From Thermoleophilia bacterium (GTDB taxonomy: Bacteria; Actinomycetota; Thermoleophilia; RBG-16-64-13), in the NCBI GenBank assembly GCA_027493445.1, contig JAOSKU010000001.1:1577314-1641313 (forward strand): a DNA stretch of 64,000 nucleotides, in the 5' to 3' direction. The stretch's first letter is position 1; the number at the start of each line of letters is the position of its first letter. Both the position numbers and the translations under genes were made by a program. Below, in pieces: positions 17,419 through 24,612 of the stretch. Below the pieces are notes generated by a model. The model was not told the DNA's origin, did not search any database, and saw only the letters and a list, made by a program, of their open reading frames with translations.

Positions 17419-18162
17419 ATGGGAACTCGTTTCAAAATGAAGCCTTGGCCGCCGCGGCCGCACTGGGCGGCGCGATGCGGCGTCCTCGGTCACGCCCGTA
17501 GCGCCGCTACGAGCGCTCCCTGCGTCCTTGCCTCGCCCGCGCCCATCACGTCCTGGCGGCGAAGCGTCAGTCTGAAACGAGTTCTGAGAGCGATCCAGGT
17601 CTTGGCCCTGGCAGCCATCGTGTTCGCAGGAGCGGTGTTGTCTGGGTGCGGAAACGGCTCGACGACCACCACGGCCGCCCCCACCTCGGACACCGCCGCG
17701 GCCACGTCGGGCACCACGGCTCCAGAATCGGAGCCAACCGAAACAGCCGGGGGTAGCACGATCGCCGACGGGGAGCAGTTCGGGTTCGTACGGGAGGTGG
17801 CTGCGGGCACACTCGTGTTCGATCCGGCCGAGTTCCTGACGGGAGAGGCGGCGGTGGCCGCCGCTCGCGAGGCCGGCGTGATCGGCGAGGACGAGGACCT
17901 GCCCAACGACTTCTTCATCAGGAACACCGACACCAGCGAGGAGACCGTGCCCGTCGACTCCGCCATCACCTTCACCCTAGTGGGCTTCGACAGCGCGGGA
18001 GCCCTCACCGACGAGGAGGTATCGTACGCCGAGCTGGAGCAGCTCTTCGCGGGCGGCGCCGACACCGCCCAGGTCTATGGGTTCGTGCCGGGTGAACTCC
18101 CCATGACCCTGACCTTCGCGGGCGGCAAAGTCGCCGGAGGGGTGCAGCAGTACCTTCCCTGA
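17419..18162 (+). CDS. Lipoprotein with a repeat inserted between start codon and signal peptide
   Basis: The ATG at 17419 follows a strong AAGGAG. Codons 3-55 derive from the 162-bp repeat at 17423-17584 (54 codons, frame kept). After that comes a normal lipoprotein signal (VLRAIQVLALAAIVFAGAVLSGC) with the lipid-acceptor Cys near residue 76, a Thr/Ala/Ser linker and a globular domain of about 120 residues with no known relative. Removing the repeat gives M-G-x-R-VLRAIQVLAL, an ordinary lipoprotein start. The present N-terminal extension of Arg/Ala-rich residues could impair export. The 3' end faces the SDR gene at 18237 across a hairpin. Confidence 0.75.
   Translation: MGTRFKMKPWPPRPHWAARCGVLGHARSAATSAPCVLASPAPITSWRRSVSLKRVLRAIQVLALAAIVFAGAVLSGCGNGSTTTTAAPTSDTAAATSGTTAPESEPTETAGGSTIADGEQFGFVREVAAGTLVFDPAEFLTGEAAVAAAREAGVIGEDEDLPNDFFIRNTDTSEETVPVDSAITFTLVGFDSAGALTDEEVSYAELEQLFAGGADTAQVYGFVPGELPMTLTFAGGKVAGGVQQYLP
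17423..17584 (+). repeat. 162-bp palindromic repeat (MITE-like), long form
   Basis: The inverted ends are GAACTCGTTTCA (17423-17434) and TGAAACGAGTTC (17573-17584). A central hairpin CGTAGC-GCC-GCTACG lies at 17497-17511. Reverse-complemented, the repeat at 59472-59633 has the same length, the same landmarks (GAAGCCTTGGC, GGCGCGAT, GTCCTCGGTC, CCTGCGTCCTT) and its hairpin at the same offset with a paired base change. No target duplication is obvious. Confidence 0.8.
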
Positions 18163-18182
18163 CCCGCCGGTGTGACGGCGGG
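18163..18182. terminator. GC-rich hairpin between convergent genes
   Basis: CCCGCCG-GTGTGA-CGGCGGG forms a perfect 7-bp stem with a 6-nt loop immediately after the lipoprotein stop and before the convergent SDR stop. There is no T-tract, so it is a hairpin-only terminator at best. Confidence 0.5.
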
Positions 18183-18236
18183 CGACCTCGCGGAGCGCCT
18201 GGTTGGCGACCTCAGACGTCCGCCGGGACAACCCGC

Positions 18237-19031
18237 CTACTCCGAAGCCAAACCCCATTCCGTGAGACGGTTCCCCCCGTCGACCACGATCTCGCTGCCG
18301 GTGACGTAGTTCGACCAGTCCGAGGCCAGGAAGGCCGCCACGCCGCCGATCTCCTCGATGCTGCCCACCCGTCCCCAGGGGATGCCCCGGCCGAAGGCGG
18401 CTACGTCGTAGTCCGAGGCCCAGCCGCCGCCGCTTAGACTGCAGCGCAGGAGGGGGGTGTCGATGGTGCCCGGCAGGATGCAGTTGACGTTGATGCCGTG
18501 AGGCGCTACTTCCAGAGCCAGATTGCGGGTGAAGCCCAGCAGGGCCCCCTTGGTGCTGGCGTACATGGTGAGGCCGGGGATGGCGGTCAGGGGCCCGGTC
18601 ACCGAGGAAATCACGATGATCTTGCCGCTCCTCCGCTCGATCATCGCCGGGAGCACGGCTTGGGTGCAGTTCATCGTGCCACCCACGTTCACCCGCCAGA
18701 CCTGATCGCGGACCTGCTGGTCCATCTCCACGAAGGGCACCTCGGGAGCAATGGCGGCGTTGTTGACCAGGATGTCCACTTTGCCGAAGGCCCCGAGGAC
18801 CTCGGCGGCGGCCTGCGTCACCCGGTCGGCGTCGCCGATGTCGACCCGCCAGGCCTGCACCGGGCGGCCGAAGGCGGCGGCGATTCGCTCGGCCGTTTGC
18901 GACACCGCCGGGAGCACGTCCCACAGGCAGACAGCCGCCCCCTCAGCGGCGAAGACCCGGGCGATGCCCTCTCCGTTTCCCCGGGCTCCGCCCGTCACGA
19001 TGGCCACCTTGTCCTTCAGCATGTCGGGCAT
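18237..19031 (-). CDS. Short-chain dehydrogenase/reductase (SDR)
   Basis: This is an intact classical SDR of 264 residues. It has a cofactor-binding TGGARGNG at 13-20, Asp in LWDV (about 38), NNAA at 90-93, catalytic Ser142/143, Tyr157 and Lys161 (YASTK), and a C-terminal GSEIVVDGGN. Asp at the end of beta-2 suggests NAD(H) preference. It oxidises or reduces a hydroxy/keto group; the substrate is unknown. It lies 20 bp downstream of the MFS transporter gene on the same strand, so the two are probably one operon. Confidence 0.9.
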   Translation of the reverse strand: MPDMLKDKVAIVTGGARGNGEGIARVFAAEGAAVCLWDVLPAVSQTAERIAAAFGRPVQAWRVDIGDADRVTQAAAEVLGAFGKVDILVNNAAIAPEVPFVEMDQQVRDQVWRVNVGGTMNCTQAVLPAMIERRSGKIIVISSVTGPLTAIPGLTMYASTKGALLGFTRNLALEVAPHGINVNCILPGTIDTPLLRCSLSGGGWASDYDVAAFGRGIPWGRVGSIEEIGGVAAFLASDWSNYVTGSEIVVDGGNRLTEWGLASE

Positions 19032-19051
19032 ACGGCTCTCTCCTCCCTCCC

Positions 19052-20347
19052 CTACCCGGCGGCGGGGGGTCCAGGGGCTATCTCTTCGACCAGCCCACCA
19101 TCGGTCGCCAGCAGCACGGCGGTCGCCTCGGCGGCGGCGTTCGTGGCGGCTAGGCGGGCGCTTTCCGCAGCTATCCGTCGCGGGGAGCGCTGGCTCTCGG
19201 GATCCAGCCGGCGGGTCACGGCGAAGGTCACGAGCGCGAAGCCGCCGGCGATCAGGAACGGGATCTGGTACCCGACGAAGTTGAGGATCACGCCCGCCAC
19301 CACCGGCACCACGATGGCGGTGGCGTGCATGAGCGTGACGCCCATGGCCAGGCTGGGGGCCACCTCCTCGGCCACCGCCACCTTCCGCAGATACGTAGAG
19401 GCCGCGATGGGCGAGACCGGCATGATGAACGAGTAGAGTAGGTAGCAGAGGCCGGCTACCACGACGCTGTCGGCCAGGACATAGCCGCCCAACGCCACCA
19501 CGTAGGCCAGGTTGATGAGCGAGAGGGCACGGCGCTCACCGTGCCGATCGATCATCCGCCCCACCCAGGTCGACGAGGTCATGCTCACGAAAGTAACGGC
19601 GATGAGCAGAGCCGAGATCTGCGCTACCCCCAGGTGGAAGCGGTTGACAAGCACCCAGAGGCCGAAGGAGAAGAAGATTTGCTGTCGGGCCCCGTCGAGG
19701 ATGTTGAGCAAGTAGTAGTAACGGTAGTCACGTCGCCAGACGAGCGGGGCCCTTTTGGGAGCCAGCTGCCGCAGCTGCCCCTCGTGCAGGTGGGGAAAGC
19801 CAACGACCGCCAGCGCCCCGACGAACGCAACCGCTCCCAGGATGACGAAGGTTGGCCGGAACGACAGCAGGCGGAATTGGAAGAGGACGAAGACCATGGC
19901 CAGGGAGACAAGGGTGCCGGCCTGGAAGACGGCGTTCATCCGCCCCAAGACGGCGCCGCTCCTGGACTCGGTGGTCAGGCTCATGCCGAGCGAGTACTGG
20001 GTCTGGAGCACGGTGTGAAAACCCAAGCTGCTGAGAACCGTCCAAGGGACCACCGACCAGAAGCTGTCCGAGAGCCCATAGAAGGCGTAGCCGACCGCCA
20101 TCAGCACCAGCGCGCCCGCCGTCACCCGTTGCAGCGAGATGCGGTAGAGAACGGCGGTCAGGAAGATGAGCAGGAAGCCGGGCACCTCGCGGATGGCCGT
20201 GATGTAACCGAACTGCGGCCCCTTCAGACCCAGGATCTCGTCGAAGTAGTTCGTGACGATGTTGACGTGGGCGTTCAGGGCAAACCCGAACGCCGCCGAC
20301 ATCACGGCGAGCATCAGGAATCCGCGGCTCGCGGGGGTCCGCCACAT
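19052..20347 (-). CDS. Major facilitator superfamily transporter
   Basis: About 431 residues with some 12 hydrophobic segments, in two six-helix halves separated by a basic cytoplasmic loop (HEGQLRQLAPKRAPLVWRRDYRYYY). A second cytoplasmic loop motif DRHGERR lies in the C-terminal half. It is an inner-membrane transporter of unknown substrate. I chose the ATG at 20347; the frame extends to a TTG at 20368, but that lies inside the short repeat at 20356-20430, which seems to have replaced the native upstream region. A Ser/Ala-rich tail of about 40 residues follows the last helix. Confidence 0.85.
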   Translation of the reverse strand: MWRTPASRGFLMLAVMSAAFGFALNAHVNIVTNYFDEILGLKGPQFGYITAIREVPGFLLIFLTAVLYRISLQRVTAGALVLMAVGYAFYGLSDSFWSVVPWTVLSSLGFHTVLQTQYSLGMSLTTESRSGAVLGRMNAVFQAGTLVSLAMVFVLFQFRLLSFRPTFVILGAVAFVGALAVVGFPHLHEGQLRQLAPKRAPLVWRRDYRYYYLLNILDGARQQIFFSFGLWVLVNRFHLGVAQISALLIAVTFVSMTSSTWVGRMIDRHGERRALSLINLAYVVALGGYVLADSVVVAGLCYLLYSFIMPVSPIAASTYLRKVAVAEEVAPSLAMGVTLMHATAIVVPVVAGVILNFVGYQIPFLIAGGFALVTFAVTRRLDPESQRSPRRIAAESARLAATNAAAEATAVLLATDGGLVEEIAPGPPAAG

Positions 20348-20355
20348 CTCTGTGA

Positions 20356-20430
20356 GAGCCCGTCTCAAGACGAAGCCCTAGCCGGCCCGGCCGCGCTGGG
20401 CGGCGCGATGCGGCGTTTTGAAACGGGTTC
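20356..20430 (+). repeat. 75-bp short-form palindromic repeat
   Basis: The ends GAGCCCGTCTCAAGACG and (reverse strand) GAACCCGTTTCAAAACG are imperfect inverted repeats. The core GAAGCC...GGCCGCGCTGGGCGGCGCGATGCGGCGT matches the first half of the 162-bp copy at 17423. It lies directly upstream of the MFS gene start and may have displaced its promoter or ribosome site. Confidence 0.75.
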
Positions 20431-20521
20431 TTGGCGTCTAGGTGTCACCGGCTCCCTTCCGGATGGCGTCCCGGTAGAGTAGCGCATGCGGGCTTGGTTG
20501 CCATGGCGACCGGCCGACTCT

Positions 20522-21004
20522 ATGCTGGACCACATGCCCTCCTACGACCGAATCGTCTACCAGTGGAGTGAGGGAGCGGTGCCGCCGCCCTATCACTACG
20601 AGTACGCCGTCACCCTGGCGCGCGACGGCGCGGGTGCGATCCGGCTCCTGCCCGACTACGAGCAGCACCGGCCCCCGGCGATGGAGGCGGTGTTCCGGGT
20701 TCCCGCCGGCTCTTTCGGCTGCCTGGCCGATGCGCTGGCGGAGGCGATGGCGATCGACCGGGCCGCTCCACCACGAGACAGTGACGCGCCCCTCGGTGGC
20801 AGCGTCGAGCGCTGGGAGCTGTACGCCGAAGGGAAGGCGCCCATCCTGCTGACCATCTACCCACTCTGCGCCGGCCTTGGCCTGGCTGCCCTGTCCGAAA
20901 CGGTTCGCGGGCTGGTCCCCCCGGAGGTTTGGCGCCGACTCTTCGACGAGCGCGCCGCCTACTGGCGCGCGCAGGGAGAGCCGCTTCCACCCGAGGATAC
21001 GTGA
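20522..21004 (+). CDS. Hypothetical protein, first gene of a two-gene unit
   Basis: About 160 residues, soluble, with no signal peptide and no family recognised. The N-terminal half is beta-rich (YHYEYAVTLARDGAGAIRL) and the C-terminal half helical. Starts at 20486, 20522 or 20534 are possible; none has a strong ribosome site. The stop overlaps the next gene's ATG (TGATG), which argues that both are real and translated together. Confidence 0.55.
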   Translation: MLDHMPSYDRIVYQWSEGAVPPPYHYEYAVTLARDGAGAIRLLPDYEQHRPPAMEAVFRVPAGSFGCLADALAEAMAIDRAAPPRDSDAPLGGSVERWELYAEGKAPILLTIYPLCAGLGLAALSETVRGLVPPEVWRRLFDERAAYWRAQGEPLPPEDT

Positions 21005-21846
21005 TGTCGGGAGAGCAAGCACGGGCACAGTTGGAAGCTTTGTGGGAGAAGCTGCAGCGGTCCGAGCGCCGGCCGACCCTCAGGTGGTCCTACACTCTCA
21101 CACCCCCGTTTCCCGGGGACTGGCCTCCGCGCCCCAACACTCACCTGCTCTTCTACGCCTACGCCCAGGGACACGACATGACCGGAGGACTCCACGACGG
21201 CGTCCACATCGCGGGGCCGTGGGCGCGCATCGAAGAGCGAGCCGCAGATCGGGACCGGGCGCGCATCAAGATCCTGTCGCGGGACCTCAATCATATCGGC
21301 GTACAAGGCGTGTCCCCGATCAGCCGGGAGGAGCTGCTTGCTGTGCGCGAGGAGCCCATCCGGCCCCTGCTCGCGAGCCTGATGCAGCCGGCCACCGATC
21401 CTCCAGCGGCCACTCTGGGGAGAGTGAGGAGCTTCTACAGGACGTGGATACGCGAGAATGGGGTGATCGCGGAACGGCTGCGCCCCTTTCATCCGGCGGT
21501 CTTCGAGTGGGTCGCGGGCCCCTCGGCCACCGTCATCGTCTGCGACCTCTTCCACGCCGCGGAGCCGGATCACGAACACACGGTGACGGGATTCGATTCG
21601 TGGGAAGCGGCCGTAGAGTACGCGCGGCGGCGGGTGCGTGATTCGCTCGAGGGATTGCGCCAGCCCGGGCAATCGGGACAAGCGTTGCGCGACATCTGGC
21701 GCTCGTTCGGGGAGGATGCGCGCGCCATCGATGCCGACACCGACCGCATCTACGTGGCCTCGTCCGAACTTGCGAGGTTCATGTCGAACCCAGCCACTCC
21801 GACCGAGCGTGACTGGCTCGCGCTCCAGCCGGCGCGGGAAATCTGA
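21004..21846 (+). CDS. Hypothetical protein
   Basis: 280 residues, cytoplasmic, not recognised. Features visible are a Trp/Pro-rich N-terminal portion (PPFPGDWPPRPNTH), a central segment rich in charged helix and a C-terminal helical region with many Arg. The start is fixed by the 1-bp TGATG overlap with the preceding gene. The following gene (PPC domain) begins 46 bp later with its own ribosome site and may be part of the same transcript. Confidence 0.6.
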   Translation: MSGEQARAQLEALWEKLQRSERRPTLRWSYTLTPPFPGDWPPRPNTHLLFYAYAQGHDMTGGLHDGVHIAGPWARIEERAADRDRARIKILSRDLNHIGVQGVSPISREELLAVREEPIRPLLASLMQPATDPPAATLGRVRSFYRTWIRENGVIAERLRPFHPAVFEWVAGPSATVIVCDLFHAAEPDHEHTVTGFDSWEAAVEYARRRVRDSLEGLRQPGQSGQALRDIWRSFGEDARAIDADTDRIYVASSELARFMSNPATPTERDWLALQPAREI

Positions 21847-21892
21847 GATACCCCTGGAATGGGCATACGCCTCGACTGAAGGGAGCTTGCTG

Positions 21893-22357
21893 GTGAAGTA
21901 CACGGAGGGGAGGACGGGGCGGGTGTTCATCCTGCGGCTGGAGGATGGCGAGATGCTGAACGACAGCATCGAGACCTTCGCCCGCCGGCAGGGAGTCGCT
22001 CGGGCCCTGGTCTCCGCGTTCGGCGGCACCGCCCCCGGGAGCAAGGTGGTAGTGGGACCAGATGCCGCCCGGCGGGAGGCGGTCATCCCCGTGATCCACG
22101 AGATGGACGGGCCCCGCGAGGTCCTGGCCCTGGGCACGCTCATCCCCAACGAGGCGGGCCAGCCGGTGCTGCACATGCACGCTGCCGCGGGCCGGGAGGG
22201 CGGCGCCACCGTGGGATGCACCCGAGCAGGCGTGCAGGTCTGGCTGGTGGCCGAAGTAGTGATCCAGGAGATCCTAGGAACCTTGGCCGAGCGGGTGCTG
22301 GATCCGGCCACCGGGTTCGAGCTGCTGGACACGGGCGCCGAGCCGCGCGGGGCCTAA
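21893..22357 (+). CDS. PPC/DUF296-domain protein
   Basis: 154 residues from a GTG with GGGAG upstream. The pattern GRVFILRLEDGE...SIETFARRQGVARALVSAFGG and the metal-ligand histidines in VLHMHAAAGREGG...GCTRAG match the bacterial PPC (DUF296) family, small trimeric proteins related to the plant AT-hook PPC domain. Bacterial members bind a metal in the trimer core; a DNA-binding role is assumed in annotation but not proven. A weakly supported ATG alternative lies inside. Confidence 0.8.
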   Translation: MKYTEGRTGRVFILRLEDGEMLNDSIETFARRQGVARALVSAFGGTAPGSKVVVGPDAARREAVIPVIHEMDGPREVLALGTLIPNEAGQPVLHMHAAAGREGGATVGCTRAGVQVWLVAEVVIQEILGTLAERVLDPATGFELLDTGAEPRGA

Positions 22358-22363
22358 CTCGGG

Positions 22364-22430
22364 CTACTCACTCCCGATGAAACGTTGCTCCAGCCCGGCG
22401 TGGGCGGCGATCAGCTCGAAATGGGCGTCA
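22364..22430 (-). pseudogene. C-terminal scrap of an unidentified gene
   Basis: On the minus strand a frame reads DAHFELIAAHAGLEQRFIGSE to a TAG at 22366-22364, with the look of a genuine protein C-terminus (about 22 residues). Nothing upstream continues it, because the sequence switches to a plus-strand remnant at about 22432. I cannot name the parent gene. Confidence 0.3.
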
Positions 22431-22431
22431 C

Positions 22432-22656
22432 GCTTTCGTAGAAGGCGATGCCGACCGGGGCGTAGCCTATGCGGGCCAGAGCGCCGGCCTGATCGACGCC
22501 GTCGAGCCGGCGGCCAAGGTGGTCGAGCGCATCGTGGCTGAGGCCAGGGCGCTTCTGCGCGAGCGAGCCCCGGCGATCCTCCGCTTGGCCCTGCGGATGT
22601 CTGTTTTCTCGATCGTTCGTCCGGGGAACGTGCGAACTAAGAGCGTCGGCGGATGA
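22432..22656 (+). pseudogene. Nitronate monooxygenase-like C-terminal remnant
   Basis: The plus-strand frame through 22441 (EGDADRGVAYAGQSAGLIDAV...KVVERIVAEARALL) to the stop at 22656 resembles the C-terminal end of FMN-dependent nitronate monooxygenase/enoyl reductase II proteins, where G-D-x-x-x-G-x-x-x-x-GQ is conserved. The rest of the barrel is absent. It is therefore a deletion remnant joined back to back with the scrap at 22364. Confidence 0.5.
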
Positions 22657-22667
22657 GGAGGTCTCCG

Positions 22668-23060
22668 GTGGCAGAAATGGCGTGGGAGCGGGTGGAATTC
22701 TGGCACGAATTGATGTCGGCGGATCCGCAGCGGGCCGAAACTTTCTACGCCGACGTCGTAGGGCTGACAACGGTGCCGCTGGAAGGGGCGCCCTTCGCCT
22801 ACACTATATGGCTCCGCGGCGACGAGCCTATCGGTGGCCTGGTTCCGCCGCGCGACGATGAGCCGGGGTGGCCATCGGGGCCGACGCCACATTGGGTGGT
22901 TTCGTTCTCCGTCGCCGACGTCGAACGCGCGGCCAAACGGACTGAGGAACTCGGGGGTGCAGTGGTTGTTCCACCGGTCGACATCCCCCGGTTCGGCCGG
23001 GCCGCCGTGCTGCGAGATCCGGACGGCGCCGTCTTCGGTGTCTTCGGCGGATCCGAGTAG
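22668..23060 (+). CDS. VOC (glyoxalase/bleomycin-resistance) family protein
   Basis: 130 residues starting at a GTG six bases behind AGGAGG (the ATG at 22653 would place that site inside the gene). Two beta-alpha-beta-beta-beta modules are apparent: FWHELMSADPQRAETFYADVVGL and WVVSFSVADVERAAKRTEELGG...AAVLRDPDGAVFGVF. The D-P-x-G-x-x-F near the end is the usual VOC closure. Family members isomerise or cleave small metabolites or bind drugs; nothing here fixes the substrate. Confidence 0.8.
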   Translation: MAEMAWERVEFWHELMSADPQRAETFYADVVGLTTVPLEGAPFAYTIWLRGDEPIGGLVPPRDDEPGWPSGPTPHWVVSFSVADVERAAKRTEELGGAVVVPPVDIPRFGRAAVLRDPDGAVFGVFGGSE

Positions 23061-23161
23061 TCATGCCCGCCCCGAACCGCGTGGAGACCGCCCGAGGTTC
23101 GGCTATACTCGAGCGGGCCCACGGTTCGCCCTGTCGACCGGGCCGACGGGCGGACCACCGC

Positions 23162-23253
23162 GGAGGGGTGGCAGAGCCTGGCTTAATGCACCGGTCTTGA
23201 AAACCGGCACGGCCGCGAGGTCGTCGCGGGTTCGAATCCCGCCCCCTCCGCCA
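23162..23253 (+). tRNA. tRNA-Ser(UGA)
   Basis: The acceptor stem GGAGGGG pairs with CCCCTCC (23243-23249), followed by G and an encoded CCA. The anticodon loop CTTGAAA has anticodon TGA, there is a long variable arm as in class-II tRNAs, and the T-loop is GGTTCGAATCC. Length 92 nt with CCA. Confidence 0.95.
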
Positions 23254-23270
23254 AAAGTGTCTCGTTTGAA

Positions 23271-23308
23271 CCCCTTGTCCCTCGGGACGAGGGGTTATTC
23301 TTTGTTCT
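23271..23308 (+). terminator. Rho-independent terminator after tRNA-Ser
   Basis: CCCCTTGTCCC and GGGACGAGGGG (23271-23294) form a strong hairpin with one U-G wobble, followed by the T-rich TTATTCTTTGTTCTT. Confidence 0.75.
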
Positions 23309-23439
23309 TGACGGGTTTGCGGGTCCTCCGTCCGAACCGCCGTCATCATCGTCGTCGTCTTCCACCAGCCCGATGACTTTGTCCTTGAGCTGAGCAAACG
23401 GCGCTTTCACCTCGGCTCTCTGCACGCCATCCTCGTTGC

Positions 23440-24250
23440 CTTTGAGCTGCCCCCATCGCCGTCACGGTGACCGAGCACCGCCTACACCCGGCTAAGCTGC
23501 CCCCAGTGCGCGTAAGAGACGCGGGACGAGGCGCCAAGCGACGTTCCCCGGGGAGCCTTCGGCCCCCGCCTGGAGGCGGCCGTGGCCACGCTCGCCGTGC
23601 GCAACCGCGTCTCACGGCGCGACACGGTTGAGCTTCTGCGCGAGCTGTTCGGCGTCCGACTCTCGACCGGTAGCATTGACAGGATCGTCGGTCGTGCCGG
23701 AGAGGCGCTCGCCGAACCCCACGACGAGCTGCTGCGCCACGTTCGTGACGCCCGGGCCCTCAACATCAACGAGACCGGCTGGCGTACCGCCGGCGAGCGG
23801 CGCTCGCTCTGGGGAGTGCTCACGGCCCAGGTGGCCGTCTTCCGTATCGCCGAGGGTCGTCACCTGCGCGAAGCCCAAGCGCTGCTCGGCCCCGATTTCT
23901 CCAGCATCGCCTGTTCGGACCGCTGGTGGGCCTACGACTACCTCGACCCAAAGAGGCGCCAGCTCTGTTGGGCGCACCTTGTGGACATTCACGACCGTCC
24001 CCGGCGTCGAACCCACCAACAACCACGCCGAGCGCGGCCTGCGTGGGGCGGTCATCCACCGCAAGCTCTCCCTCGGCAGCCAGTCCGAGGGCGGGGAGCG
24101 CACCATCGAGCGGCTGCTCTCGGCCTCGGTTACCTGCCGCCTGCAGGGACGCTCATTGTTCGCCTATCTCACCGACGTCCTCCGCGCCGGCATCCGGGGG
24201 GATCCCATCCCTCTGCTCGCCTGATTCTCCGCCGGGGGCTGAACGGTTAC
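23440..24250 (+). pseudogene. IS66-family transposase remnant
   Basis: The reading LPP(I)AVTVTEHRLHPAKLPP, then VPRGAFGPRLEAAVATLAVRNRVSRRDTVELLRELFGV...ALNINETGWR...SDRWWAYDYLDPKRRQLCWAHLVD, and finally EPTNNHAERGLRGAVIHRKLSLGSQS...RLLSASVTCRLQG matches IS66 transposases. The N-terminal zinc-ribbon part is missing, there is a frame change near 23452, and a large central deletion joins CWAH to the EPTNN block. GGGGGCTGAACGGTTAC at about 24235-24251 looks like an IS66 terminal repeat. It is inactive. Confidence 0.85.
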
Positions 24251-24259
24251 CCTTTTTTA

Positions 24260-24309
24260 TGGTAGCGGGGGCAGGATTCGAACCTGCGACCTTCGGGTTA
24301 TGAGACCGG
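24260..24309 (-). tRNA. 3' half of tRNA-Met(CAU), probable attachment-site scar
   Basis: Reverse strand: anticodon-stem GGTCTCATAACC with CAT, then GAAGGTCGCAGGTTCGAATCCTGCCCCCGCTACCA, i.e. the anticodon loop, variable loop, T-arm, 3' acceptor strand and CCA. The 5' half is absent: sequence beyond 24309 does not supply a D-arm or acceptor partner. Tyrosine-integrase elements commonly leave such 3' tRNA duplications at one end, so this may mark the edge of an integrated element lying between here and about 32.6 kb. No integrase gene is visible. Confidence 0.7.
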
Positions 24310-24612
24310 GCCGGAACCGTTCATAGCTTACTAGGAAGTGACATTATGCAGGGAGCACGATTGCATCACCGTCCAGTTCGTGTCGTCCCGTACCACTACG
24401 TGCCATCCTCGTAGGGGTGCAAATCGGGGTGGCGAATCGGCGAGCTGTATCCGGATGAAAGGGCGATGGAGAGTCCGCCAGAATCGACCCTCGGCACACC
24501 TATCCTTTCCGCGCCACGCTCCTCGACAACTGCGCAATTCACCGTGTGCAATCACACGTCATGAAAAGAGCTGCCAATCCGCTCTTGGGCTACCATTGTT
24601 CACCGACCCTCA
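24310..24612. other. Non-coding stretch
   Basis: 303 bp between the tRNA fragment and the end of the DUF4041 gene. Base composition is visibly lower in G+C than the flanks. I see no gene, RNA or clear terminator; a 74-codon minus-strand frame (24331-24555) shows no recognisable protein. Confidence 0.5.

Noticed and set aside
23319-23439. Acidic protein C-terminus (EDDDDDDGG) on the minus strand before the IS66 remnant
   Set aside because: The frame continues antisense through the tRNA and its upstream end overlaps the IS66 remnant; no parent gene is identifiable.
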